Assembly (NCBI RefSeq): GCF_009741445.1
Contig: NZ_CP046507.1
Location: forward strand, 1,798,001 to 1,862,000
Length of the DNA: 64,000 nucleotides
Reading direction: 5' to 3'
Source of the DNA: Mycobacterium avium subsp. avium
Lineage (GTDB): Bacteria; Actinomycetota; Actinomycetes; Mycobacteriales; Mycobacteriaceae
Shown: positions 9,404 to 16,800 of the stretch, in pieces
How positions within the stretch are numbered: the first letter of the stretch is position 1
Layout of the letters: the number at the start of each line of letters is the position of its first letter
Notes under the pieces: generated by a model
The model's database searches: none
The model's input: only the letters and a program-made list of their open reading frames with translations
Told to the model about the DNA's origin: nothing
Program-made: the position numbers and the translations under genes

Positions 9404-10171
9404 TCAGCCGGCGCGGGCGATCCGGTCGGCGCGCCAGCACCGGGACTGCATCGGGATGTCGATCGCGTGGGCCCCGGGGAAGCGCTCGGTCAACACCGCC
9501 CGGGCCTTGGCCAGCCGGCGGGCGCGGTCGGCCGGGGACGCGGTGATGATCCTGCTGTAGGTGGCCAGCATCGCCACCGCGTCGTCGAGCGTCATGGTCC
9601 GCACGAACGTGAACGTCTCGCGGGCGACGTGGTGAAAGATCTGCGGATCAGGGAGCACCACGTTCTCGTGTCGCCGCCGGAAGCGATCGGGCGCGTCCGC
9701 CTCGCTGGTGTCATCGCCGGGCAGCAGGTCGAGGTCGCGCACCCAGTCGACGTCGCGGTCCCGGCTGGTCCAGATCAGCCCGAAGCGCCCGCCGTCGCGC
9801 AGCACCCGGCCGATCTCCGGGACGGCCCGCTGCGGGTCCATCCAGTGCCAGGCCGACGAGACGAACACCGCGTCGGCGCAACGGTCGGGCAGCGGTATCG
9901 CCTCGCCGCGCCCCTCGAGCACACGGACAGCGGGCGACCGGTGGGCCAGCACGGCCCGCATCCGCGCGTCGGGTTCGACGGCGATGACGTGCGCGGCCCG
10001 GCCGGCGAGTGCCCGGGTGAACAGGCCGGTGCCGGCGCCCACGTCGACGGCCACCCCGCAGTCGGGCGGCATGAGCCAGTCGACCGCCTCCGGCGGGGCT
10101 TGCGGGCGCAGGCCGTCGTAGTCCTCGGCGATCGAGCCGAAAGACATTGCGCGCTCTTGACGATCGGTCAC
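9404..10171 (-). CDS. Class I SAM-dependent methyltransferase
   Basis: 255 residues with a methyltransferase type 11 domain: SFGSIAEDYDGLRPQ at the N-terminus, SAM motif I VAVDVGAGTGLFTRAL, an acidic loop VEPDARMRAVL and the post-motif WHWMDPQRAVPEIGRVLRDG. The substrate is unknown. GTG 10171 is preferred because relatives usually have a few residues before SFG; ATG 10147 is the alternative. It follows the GAP membrane protein gene by 44 bp on the same strand, so the pair is probably one transcript. Confidence 0.85.
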   Translation of the reverse strand: MTDRQERAMSFGSIAEDYDGLRPQAPPEAVDWLMPPDCGVAVDVGAGTGLFTRALAGRAAHVIAVEPDARMRAVLAHRSPAVRVLEGRGEAIPLPDRCADAVFVSSAWHWMDPQRAVPEIGRVLRDGGRFGLIWTSRDRDVDWVRDLDLLPGDDTSEADAPDRFRRRHENVVLPDPQIFHHVARETFTFVRTMTLDDAVAMLATYSRIITASPADRARRLAKARAVLTERFPGAHAIDIPMQSRCWRADRIARAG

Positions 10172-10215
10172 AGCCGACAAGGTAATCCAGCGGGCTGTGC
10201 GGGACATGAGAGGCG

Positions 10216-10899
10216 TTACCACAGCGCGCTGTGGTTGACCAGCGCATCGGCGATGAGCCCGACCCCGAAGACCAAGAACAACAGCCGCACCGACATCGGG
10301 CCGTAGCGGGTCAGCGCACGGACCAGCCCGCGCTGAATGCGCATGGCCCGCGGTGTGCGTCGCAGCGACAGCGCGAGGATGGCCAGCGGCGGCGACACGG
10401 CGATGGCGCAGTAGGCGATGATGACCAGCGGCCACAGCGGCGGCCGCGGATCCAACGCGGCCAGCATCGCCAAGCCGGTCAGGTAGGGCACCGCCGTCGG
10501 CGCCTGCCCGCTGCCCACCGCCAGCCCGAGGAAGCCGAGCAGCCAGGGCCGTTTGCGCATCGCCGCCATCGCCCAGCCGGGGGCCGACGACTGCGCGGTC
10601 AGCGGGAAGTACGCCAGGCAGATCAGCGCGATGCCCAGCACCAGCTCGCCGCGGAACCGGATGGCCGGTGTGACGTGGAAATCCAGCGCCGTGGTGATGA
10701 AGCTGATGCCCAGCACCGTGCACAGGCCGAAGGTGGTGGTCACCGCGAACACGCCGGCCACGAAGCTCAGGGCGCCCGGGACGGGTGATCGCCGGCTGAG
10801 CCGGCTGTCGAAGATGACCGCCGAGACCACTCCCACGTTGAGGACGTTGAGCGAATCCAGAAACGCCAGTCCGGCCAGCGCGAATACCAGGGCTGCCAC
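10216..10899 (-). CDS. GAP-family (Sap-like) lipid-addressing membrane protein
   Basis: About 227 residues with six predicted membrane helices. The first contains ALVFALAGLAFLDSLNVLNVG and a conserved charged segment FDSRLSRRSPVPGALSF follows, matching the mycobacterial GAP/Sap family (LysE-like fold) needed to deliver glycopeptidolipids or sulfolipid to the cell surface. GTG 10899 gives a natural membrane-protein N-terminus; the open frame extends 28 codons upstream but those are Pro/Gly/Arg-rich. In known systems GAP proteins work with MmpL exporters and Pap acyltransferases. Here a papA lies 2 kb away at 13017 and an mmpS/mmpL pair at 49445, but neither is contiguous. Confidence 0.8.
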   Translation of the reverse strand: MAALVFALAGLAFLDSLNVLNVGVVSAVIFDSRLSRRSPVPGALSFVAGVFAVTTTFGLCTVLGISFITTALDFHVTPAIRFRGELVLGIALICLAYFPLTAQSSAPGWAMAAMRKRPWLLGFLGLAVGSGQAPTAVPYLTGLAMLAALDPRPPLWPLVIIAYCAIAVSPPLAILALSLRRTPRAMRIQRGLVRALTRYGPMSVRLLFLVFGVGLIADALVNHSALW

Positions 10900-11111
10900 G
10901 CCGGTGCCCGGCCTAGCGGGCGGCCCCGCCGGCTGACCCGGGCTCGCTGGGCACTGACCACGGCGACACGATCCAAGCGGCAATCACGCTGCAGACAATA
11001 CGAGACCGGCCGACCGCGGGGGAGCCGTGGCGGCGCCGCCCTGGCCGCGCGGCATGATCGGGAGTCGGCGACACCGGCAAGTGGGCCGCCGCGGCAACGT
11101 CAGGAGTGTGG

Positions 11112-11873
11112 ATGGGACTGCTCGACCGCAAGACCGCCGTCATCACCGGCGCCAACTCCGGTATCGGGTTGGCCACCGCCGAGCGGTTCCTGGCCGAGGG
11201 CGTCGAGCGGGTGTTCATCACGGGCCGCCGGCAACGCGAACTCGAAGACGCGGCAAGGCAATTGGGGCCGCGGGCCACCGCCGTGCGCGGCGACGTCGGG
11301 GCACCGCGCGACCTGGACCGGCTTTACTGCGAGGTGGCGGCGGCCGGCGCGGGTCTGGACATCGTGATGGCCAACGCCGGGACGACGAGGGTGGCGCGGC
11401 TGGGCGAGATCACCGACGACGACCTCGACACCCTGCTGGGCACCAATGTGAAGGGCGTCGTGTACACCGTGCAGAAGGCGCTGCCGCTGCTCAACGACGG
11501 CGCCTCGATCATCCTGACCGGCTCCACCACCGCCGACCGCGGCCGAGCCGGGCTGAGCATCTACGCGGCCACCAAGGCCGCGGTGCGATCGCTGGCCCGG
11601 GCCTGGGCCAACGAACTCGCCCACCGCAACATCCGGGTCAATGTCCTCGTGGCCGGGTCCACCGCCACTCCGGGGAGCGACCGGCTGGCCGCGCAGACCG
11701 ACCCCTACGCGTCCGTCGAGGAGTTCCGCGCCGGCCGGATCGCGACCATCCCGCTGGGCCGTTTCGCCGATCCCGTCGAGATCGCCCATGCCGCAGTGTT
11801 TTTGGCCAGCGACCTGTCCAGCTTTTGCACCGGGTCCACGGTCACCGCCGACGGCGGGTTCAACCAAGTCTGA
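11112..11873 (+). CDS. Short-chain dehydrogenase/reductase (SDR)
   Basis: 253-residue classical SDR. It has the glycine-rich NAD(P) motif TGANSGIG near residue 13, the NAG motif (VMANAGTT), catalytic Ser in LTGSTTAD, Tyr-x-x-x-Lys in YAATKAA, and a C-terminal TVTADGGFNQV typical of the FabG-like subgroup. ATG 11112 is preferred over GTG 11106 because AGGAG ends five bases before it. The substrate is unknown. It is divergent from the GAP gene across 212 bp in which I see no strong motif. Confidence 0.88.
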   Translation: MGLLDRKTAVITGANSGIGLATAERFLAEGVERVFITGRRQRELEDAARQLGPRATAVRGDVGAPRDLDRLYCEVAAAGAGLDIVMANAGTTRVARLGEITDDDLDTLLGTNVKGVVYTVQKALPLLNDGASIILTGSTTADRGRAGLSIYAATKAAVRSLARAWANELAHRNIRVNVLVAGSTATPGSDRLAAQTDPYASVEEFRAGRIATIPLGRFADPVEIAHAAVFLASDLSSFCTGSTVTADGGFNQV

Positions 11874-11920
11874 CCCCGACCACCTCACCTGCGTTGCGGC
11901 ACAGGCGAATCGGCGCACAG

Positions 11921-12487
11921 CTAGGTCGTGGCGCCGAGGATCTTGATCGCGAAGACCAGCGTGTCGCCGGGGCGGATCCCCGCGCTGGGCTGGCCGTCGG
12001 GATAGCCGTCGGCGGAGGTCATGGCGACCGCGACGGTGGACCCGACCTTTTGCCCGGCGATGGCCTTCTGGAAGCCTGGCACGACGCCGCCGAGGGGGAA
12101 GTCGACCGGGGCGCCCCGCTGGTAGCTGCTGTCGAACACCGTGCCGTCACGCCCGTTGACGCCCATGTAGCAGACGGACACCCGCGCGGTGCCCGGAACG
12201 GCGGGCCCGTCGCCGGCGCGCAGCGTGTGCACCTGAGTCTGGGTCACGCTGAACGGTGCCGTCACGTTCACCACCGGAGCGGCGGTATCGGTGGATCCGG
12301 TGACCGCGACGCTGCCGGTGGTCCCGGTCAGCGTCCAGTCCGGCGTGCCACCGCTGGGCGGCGCGGCGGTCGGGCAGGAGTCGGCGGCGCCGGCCGTGCC
12401 CGCACCGGCGAGCATCGCAGCGGCGGCCGTGAAACAGGCCGCGAACGCGGCGGCAGAAAACGTCCGGACGGAGTTCACGGCCGTCAC
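11921..12487 (-). CDS. Secreted FKBP-type peptidyl-prolyl isomerase
   Basis: 188 residues: a Sec signal peptide (about residues 1-34, Ala-rich core ending AGA-ADSC) and a C-terminal FKBP-like domain with VSVCYMGVNGRDGTVFDSS, PVDFPLGGVVPGFQKAIAG and PGDTLVFAIKIL. These match the FKBP core that catalyses prolyl cis-trans isomerisation, here outside the membrane. The frame starts at GTG 12487. The mature N-terminus carries a Cys that could pair with the Cys in VCYMG. It stands alone and converges with the SDR at 11112. Confidence 0.82.
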   Translation of the reverse strand: MTAVNSVRTFSAAAFAACFTAAAAMLAGAGTAGAADSCPTAAPPSGGTPDWTLTGTTGSVAVTGSTDTAAPVVNVTAPFSVTQTQVHTLRAGDGPAVPGTARVSVCYMGVNGRDGTVFDSSYQRGAPVDFPLGGVVPGFQKAIAGQKVGSTVAVAMTSADGYPDGQPSAGIRPGDTLVFAIKILGATT

Positions 12488-13016
12488 GCTACCGGCACGG
12501 CGCCGTTCCTCGGCCGGCGGGCGGGGGTGGCGCCGCGGGACCGCGAATACCGTCGGCCGGGGAGGTCGCTCGCAGATTTGACGGCAACATTTTTCGTGGC
12601 CATGCTTCCGTGAATTGCCCGGTACCTGCTATTTCGCAATTAGACAAATGCGCAATAATACGAATTTGGCCCTTTCCGACGCGGCGGTAAGGATATTTAT
12701 CCGGTAGGAGAGTGCGGCTCTCGCACGTCGCTCGGCGGTGTGATGTAACTAACAGTTTCATCCCGGCTCTGGCCTTGCCCAGCTAGCCAAATGTACGCTA
12801 ACGCGAGCCGCGAAAGCCCCTCTGACGTGCGCGTATAACTGGCCGACTATGCGCCGCCATTAGTAGACATTCGTGGAATAAGGCTGTCGACATCCGTCGC
12901 ATGGCCTTTAGTAGACATCCGTAAAATAGCCGTCAACCGGCGACTTATCCGCCTGGATTTGGCGCCCCTATCGCTGCAGCCTTCCGGTAATTCCGCCGCA
13001 GCTCCGAGGAGGTTTT
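12488..13016. other. 529-bp non-coding, lower-GC regulatory gap before papA
   Basis: No convincing gene lies here; the only open frame (minus strand, 12489-12761) lacks a ribosome site and family features. Base composition is clearly lower in GC than the flanking genes. Two similar direct repeats lie at about 12860-12888 and 12908-12934, each containing TTAGTAGACAT, then TCGTGGAATA or CCGTAAAATA, followed by a GC-rich GCxGTC. Their spacing of about 48 bp suggests regulator sites on one face of the helix upstream of papA. A strong GAGGAGG ribosome site ends the gap at 13006-13012. Confidence 0.5.
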
Positions 13017-14534
13017 GTGGTCACATTCGGGACGGTGCATAACTGGGATCCGGGAACCGGTTCGGTGATTTCCTGGCACGCGACTCCGGCGGCGCGGGAA
13101 AAAGCCCGGCAGGCACCGATTAGCGACGTGCCGGCCAGTTACCAACAGTTGCATCATCTTCGCCGGTTCAGCGAACACGCCGCCCGGGGCCTGGACATGG
13201 CGCGGCTGAACATCGGGGTCTGGGATATCTCCGGCGTGTGCGACGTGGCGGCCATGACCGAAGCGATCAACGCCCATCTGCGCCGGCACGACACCTACCA
13301 CAGTTGGTTCGAGCATCGGACCGACGGCCGCATCGTCCGGCACACCTTCGCCGATCCCGCCGACATCGAGTTCGCTGCGCTGCAGCGCGGCGAGATGACG
13401 CCGACCGAGCTGCGCGCCCACATCCTGGCCACCCCGAATCCGCTGCGGTGGGACTGCTTCACCTTCGGTCTCGTCCAGCACCCGGATCACTTCACCTTCT
13501 ATATGAGTGCGGACCATCTGGTCATCGACGGGATGTCGGTCGGCGTGATCTTCCTCGAAATCCATCTGACGTATGCCGCTTTGGTGAGCGGCGGGCGCCC
13601 GCTGCCGCTGCCCGAGCCGGCCAGCTACCACGACTACTGCCGCCGGCAGCACCAGCACACCGAGGCGCTGACCCTGCAGTCCCCCCAGGTGCGCGCATGG
13701 ATTCGATTCGCGCAGGACAACGGCGGAACCCTCCCGAGTTTCCCGCTGCCACTTGGCGATCCGTCGGTGCCGTGCGGAAGCGGTGTGGTGGTCGCACCGC
13801 TCATGGACGAGAGTCAGACCGAGCGGTTCGACGCCACCTGCACAAAGGCGGGGGCTCGCTTCAGCGGTGGCGTGTTCGCCTGCGCGGCCTTCGCCGAGTA
13901 CGAGCTGACCGGGGCGGAGACGTATTGCGCGATCACGCCGTATGACCACCGCAGCACGCCGGCCGAATTCGTGACTCCGGGCTGGTTCGCCAGCTTCATC
14001 CCGGTCACCGTCCCGGTCGCCGGGGCCTCGTTCGGTGACGCGGTGATCGCCGCGCAGGCGTCCTTTGATTCCGCTATCGGTCTGGCCGACGTCCCCTTCG
14101 ACCGCGTTTTGGAGCTGTCGTCTTTCGGCGGGCGAATCAGCAAACCGACGGGCGACGTCCACATGCTCTCGTTCGCCGACGCGCGGGGGATCCCGTTCAG
14201 CGGGCAATGGGACGGCCTGAACGCCGGGATTTACGGCGACGGCCGGTCGTCCGATCAGGTGCTTATGTGGGTCAACCGATTCGACACCGAGACCACCTTG
14301 ACGGTGGCGTTCCCACAGAATCCGGTCGCCCGCGATTCGGTCGAGCGCTACATCCGGGCGGTCAGGGCGATGTGTCTGCGGGTGGTGGAACACGGTGCCG
14401 CCGCGGTGCCGAACCGCCGGCGCGTCGTTGCCGCGGTCAATGCGTCGGCCGCCCGATCGACCGCCAACGCCGCCGACCGCACCGACCGTCGCCTGCAAGG
14501 CGCGGGCTTCGGCGCCAACCCGGTCCTTCGGTGA
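13017..14534 (+). CDS. PapA-family polyketide-associated acyltransferase
   Basis: 505 residues of the condensation-domain superfamily, closest in style to mycobacterial PapA1/PapA3/PapA4 proteins that acylate trehalose or other lipid cores with polyketide acyl chains. N-terminal VHNWDPGTGSVISW and DVPASYQQLHHLRRF are typical. The catalytic HxxxDG motif is HLVIDG with H167 and D171, and PYDHRS, PGWFASFIPV and WGD/QWDGLN-like segments follow. The GTG at 13017 has GAGGAGG four bases upstream. No pks, fadD or mmpL gene is adjacent, which makes this an orphan pap gene. The last 45 residues are Ala/Arg-rich and probably disordered. Confidence 0.87.
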   Translation: MVTFGTVHNWDPGTGSVISWHATPAAREKARQAPISDVPASYQQLHHLRRFSEHAARGLDMARLNIGVWDISGVCDVAAMTEAINAHLRRHDTYHSWFEHRTDGRIVRHTFADPADIEFAALQRGEMTPTELRAHILATPNPLRWDCFTFGLVQHPDHFTFYMSADHLVIDGMSVGVIFLEIHLTYAALVSGGRPLPLPEPASYHDYCRRQHQHTEALTLQSPQVRAWIRFAQDNGGTLPSFPLPLGDPSVPCGSGVVVAPLMDESQTERFDATCTKAGARFSGGVFACAAFAEYELTGAETYCAITPYDHRSTPAEFVTPGWFASFIPVTVPVAGASFGDAVIAAQASFDSAIGLADVPFDRVLELSSFGGRISKPTGDVHMLSFADARGIPFSGQWDGLNAGIYGDGRSSDQVLMWVNRFDTETTLTVAFPQNPVARDSVERYIRAVRAMCLRVVEHGAAAVPNRRRVVAAVNASAARSTANAADRTDRRLQGAGFGANPVLR

Positions 14535-14586
14535 CCCGCCGCGCTCAACCCGGGCCGGACACGGCTGCACCCTCTGCCACGGCGGA

Positions 14587-14907
14587 TCAGTACCGGCGAT
14601 GCCAGCGCACCGGGCCCGCCCGCAGCGGCGGTTGCTCGTCGGCCGGCTCGATGCGCGTGACGCGCGTGACGGCGGGGCGGATGCGCTGGTGCACCCGATG
14701 CTCCCGGTCGTAGTCGGCCCGCCGGGCCGGATCGCGCAGTAGCGCATAGGCCGCGAGGATTTCGCTCAGCCGTTCGCTGCTCTCGGTCGCCGAATCCGGC
14801 GGGGACGTGTCGGGGTGGTGGGCGCGAAGGTGGCGCCGGTAGGCGCGGGTGATTTCGGCTTGCGTCGCTGTCGGCGAAACACCAAGCACCAGATAGGGAT
14901 TCGTCAT
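14587..14907 (-). CDS. Short J-domain (DnaJ-like) protein
   Basis: 106 residues: one N-terminal J-domain (about residues 3-70) beginning NPYLVLGVSPTATQAEITRAYR with the diagnostic HPD tripeptide in HHPDTSPP and the helix ILAAYALLRDPARRADYD, then a basic Arg-rich tail. It lacks the Gly/Phe, zinc-finger and C-terminal domains of true DnaJ, so it may be a J-domain-only co-chaperone that stimulates DnaK ATPase. ATG 14907 is used; the ribosome site is weak. Its position next to two Hsp20 genes and a MerR/HspR-like gene supports a heat-shock role. Confidence 0.8.
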   Translation of the reverse strand: MTNPYLVLGVSPTATQAEITRAYRRHLRAHHPDTSPPDSATESSERLSEILAAYALLRDPARRADYDREHRVHQRIRPAVTRVTRIEPADEQPPLRAGPVRWHRRY

Positions 14908-15174
14908 GGACAGCCACCGTGCCTTACGCCGGGGTCGACAGCCTGACCGCGGGTGAGGGGCGCGCGCCGGGATCACACGCGCGCCCCGGTCCCGCCGGTG
15001 ATCTCCCGTGCGGTCCACCAATGGCGGCCACGAAAGTGGCGGTGCGCGCGCAATCTCATGCGTCGGTCGCTGTCCGTACGTAGCAGTAAGTGGTGGGCGG
15101 CACGGGGATTCACCGTGTCAACTTCGGCTGCCGACGCATCACCTCCTTGTCATCACCGACAAGTTGGAATGATC
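14908..15174. other. Intergenic stretch between J-domain gene and hsp20 terminator
   Basis: About 270 bp without a supportable gene. It holds the upstream region of the J-domain gene on the minus strand and ends at the strong hairpin at 15175-15214. I see no clear promoter hexamers or operator. Confidence 0.4.
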
Positions 15175-15214
15175 GGGTCGCAACCGCGGCCGACCTGCAC
15201 CGCGGTTGCGACCC
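15175..15214 (-). terminator. 15-bp perfect hairpin terminator after hsp20 (first copy)
   Basis: GGGTCGCAACCGCGG at 15175-15189 is exactly complementary to CCGCGGTTGCGACCC at 15200-15214, with a 10-base loop. It begins five bases past the stop codon of the Hsp20 gene (minus strand). No T-run follows, as is common for mycobacterial terminators. Confidence 0.8.
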
Positions 15215-15219
15215 CGCTC

Positions 15220-15639
15220 TCAGGCGTTGATCGCCGTCCTGTGGTTGTGGTTGATCTCGATCCGCCGCGGCTTGGCCTTCTCGGCCACCGGGATGGTCAG
15301 CCGCAGCACGCCGTCGTGATAGTTCGCCTCGATCTTGTCGGTGTCGAGGTTGTCCCCAAGGAACAGCTGCCGGCTGAACACACCGCGGGGGCGCTCGGCC
15401 GATACCATCTCGCGGTTCTGGTCCAGGTCGGGTCGTTCGGCACGGACGGTGAGCACGTTGCGCTCCACGTCGAGGTCGAGCGAATCAGCATTGACGCCAG
15501 GCAAATCGAATTCGACGACGAACTGGTCGCCGTCCCGCCAGGCGTCCATCGGCATGACCGCCGGCCGCGCCGCGGTGCCCAGCACCTGTTGGGTCCACCG
15601 GTCGAGGTCGCGGAACGGATCTGTACGCATCAACACCAT
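15220..15639 (-). CDS. hsp18: Hsp20/alpha-crystallin small heat-shock protein (Hsp18 type)
   Basis: 139 residues, very like the 18-kDa antigen of M. leprae and M. avium: N-terminal [38 protein letters not shown], the alpha-crystallin core (about residues 30-130) with [12 protein letters not shown] and the conserved [20 protein letters not shown]. It is an ATP-independent holdase chaperone. The start at 15639 is supported by GGAGGTGA. It is divergent from the MerR-like gene, and the shared 112-bp promoter holds two palindromes. A second paralogue lies at 16193. Confidence 0.92.
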   Translation of the reverse strand: MVLMRTDPFRDLDRWTQQVLGTAARPAVMPMDAWRDGDQFVVEFDLPGVNADSLDLDVERNVLTVRAERPDLDQNREMVSAERPRGVFSRQLFLGDNLDTDKIEANYHDGVLRLTIPVAEKAKPRRIEINHNHRTAINA

Positions 15640-15664
15640 GATTCACCTCCAGCTCAAAGCAGAA

Positions 15665-15711
15665 GATCTATGTCTGTTGACATATGTTTTTGATACCACT
15701 ACTGGTATACT
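15665..15711. promoter_or_regulatory. Divergent hsp20/merR promoter with two inverted repeats
   Basis: TATGTC-N4-GACATA (15669-15684) is a perfect six-base inverted repeat, and ATACC-N6-GGTAT (15693-15708) is a perfect five-base one, both between the divergent starts. The sequence GATCTAT at 15665-15671 recurs at 16658-16664 ahead of the second hsp20 gene at a similar distance from its start, and may be part of a shared minus-strand -10 region. The palindromes are candidate operators for the adjacent MerR/HspR-like protein; neither matches the classical HAIR sequence CTTGAGT-N7-ACTCAAG. Confidence 0.55.
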
Positions 15712-15751
15712 TCTGCAAGTAGTAGTCAGATATTTTCTGGAGGAGACTGAC

Positions 15752-16132
15752 TTGAGAGGTGATCCGACACCCCGCTCGGCGCGCGGCGTCTACGGCATCT
15801 CGGTGGCTTCCGAACTGTCCGGGATCCCCCCGCAGACGCTGCGGCACTACGAGCGGCGAGGGCTGCTGACCCCCGCGCGCAGCGATGGGGGAACCCGCCG
15901 CTACAGCGACGACGATCTGGCGCGCCTCAAGCGGATCAGTCAGCTGGTCGATCAGGGCGTCAACCTGGTCGGGGTCGCCCGCATCCTCGATCTGGAAAGC
16001 AAGAACGATCAGCTGAAGGCCGACTACTCGGCGCTCGAGCTGCTCAACGCCAAACTCAAGACCCGGCAAAAGTCGGAACGGGCCGCGGCGCCGCGCCAAT
16101 GTCGTGGCGAGGCGCGGCGAGAAGCGGTCTGA
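15752..16132 (+). CDS. MerR-family (HspR-like) transcriptional regulator
   Basis: About 126 residues. The N-terminal winged helix-turn-helix is clear: GVYGISVASELSGIPPQTLR, HYERRGLLTPARSDGGTRRY and SDDDLARLKRISQLVDQGVNL, followed by a coiled coil (LESKNDQLKADYSALELLNAKLK) for dimerisation. This is the HspR pattern, a repressor of heat-shock genes. The TTG start at 15752 is chosen because GGAGGAGA ends five bases upstream and no other start fits. The gene lies between, and probably controls, two hsp20 genes; it is divergent from one and convergent with the other. Confidence 0.85.
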   Translation: MRGDPTPRSARGVYGISVASELSGIPPQTLRHYERRGLLTPARSDGGTRRYSDDDLARLKRISQLVDQGVNLVGVARILDLESKNDQLKADYSALELLNAKLKTRQKSERAAAPRQCRGEARREAV

Positions 16133-16148
16133 TCAACGCCTGGACCCG

Positions 16149-16184
16149 CGTCGGGGGCTGTCCCTGCCGGAACAGCCCCCGACG
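16149..16184. terminator. 13-bp perfect hairpin, bidirectional terminator
   Basis: CGTCGGGGGCTGT (16149-16161) pairs perfectly with ACAGCCCCCGACG (16172-16184) across a 10-base loop. It sits between the convergent MerR-like gene (stop 16132) and the second hsp20 gene (stop 16193), and can serve both. Confidence 0.8.
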
Positions 16185-16192
16185 ATTTGCGC

Positions 16193-16627
16193 TCACGCGT
16201 TGATGGCGCGCTGGTGCTTGCCCGCGGCCACTTCGATCTTGCGCGGCTTGGCCGCCTCGGCCACCGGGATCGTCAACCGCAACACCCCGTCGACGTAATC
16301 GGCGTGGATGTTGTCGGTGTCGAGGCCGTGACCCAGGTAGACCTGCCGGCTGAACACGCCGCGCGGGCGTTCGGACACCACACCATTGCGGTCCTCGTCG
16401 ATGGCAGGTCGTTCCGCACGCACCGTGAGCACGTCGTGCTCGACGTTGACGTCCAGCGACTCGGGCAGCACACCGGGCAGATCGAACTCCACCACGAACT
16501 TTTCGCCGTCGCGCCAGGCGTCCATCGGTACCAGGGCCGGTTGCGCGGCGGTGCCCCAGGGCACGGCGCCCCACAGCTGCTGCGTCAGGTGGTCGATGTC
16601 GCGGAAGAACGGGTCAAACCTCAGCAT
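16193..16627 (-). CDS. Hsp20/alpha-crystallin small heat-shock protein, second copy
   Basis: 144 residues, paralogous to the protein at 15220. Shared blocks include [33 protein letters not shown] and [20 protein letters not shown]; the N-terminus [20 protein letters not shown] differs. It has the alpha-crystallin fold and a predicted holdase role. ATG 16627 is preferred over two GTG codons at 16633 and 16636 because GGAGGTG lies about six bases before it and overlaps the GTGs. The upstream stretch to 16800 is AT-rich for this genome and carries GATCTAT at 16658, also seen before the first hsp20. Confidence 0.9.
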   Translation of the reverse strand: MLRFDPFFRDIDHLTQQLWGAVPWGTAAQPALVPMDAWRDGEKFVVEFDLPGVLPESLDVNVEHDVLTVRAERPAIDEDRNGVVSERPRGVFSRQVYLGHGLDTDNIHADYVDGVLRLTIPVAEAAKPRKIEVAAGKHQRAINA

Positions 16628-16800
16628 GTTCACCACCTCCTTTGGGCCAAGGATGATGATCTATTCTTTTCAGAAGAGAAAACTTATGGCGTAGACATCA
16701 TATTCCTACGCGGAGACGATCCACCCGACCCGGGTGTGGCCCACGCATCGGTCTGGGCGGCGTGGTAGCGGGGTAGTCGGTAGCCGGAGGTGAACGAGAC

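Noticed and set aside
12489..12761. Possible 90-residue gene before papA
   Set aside because: No ribosome site and no family features; the region is better read as regulatory.
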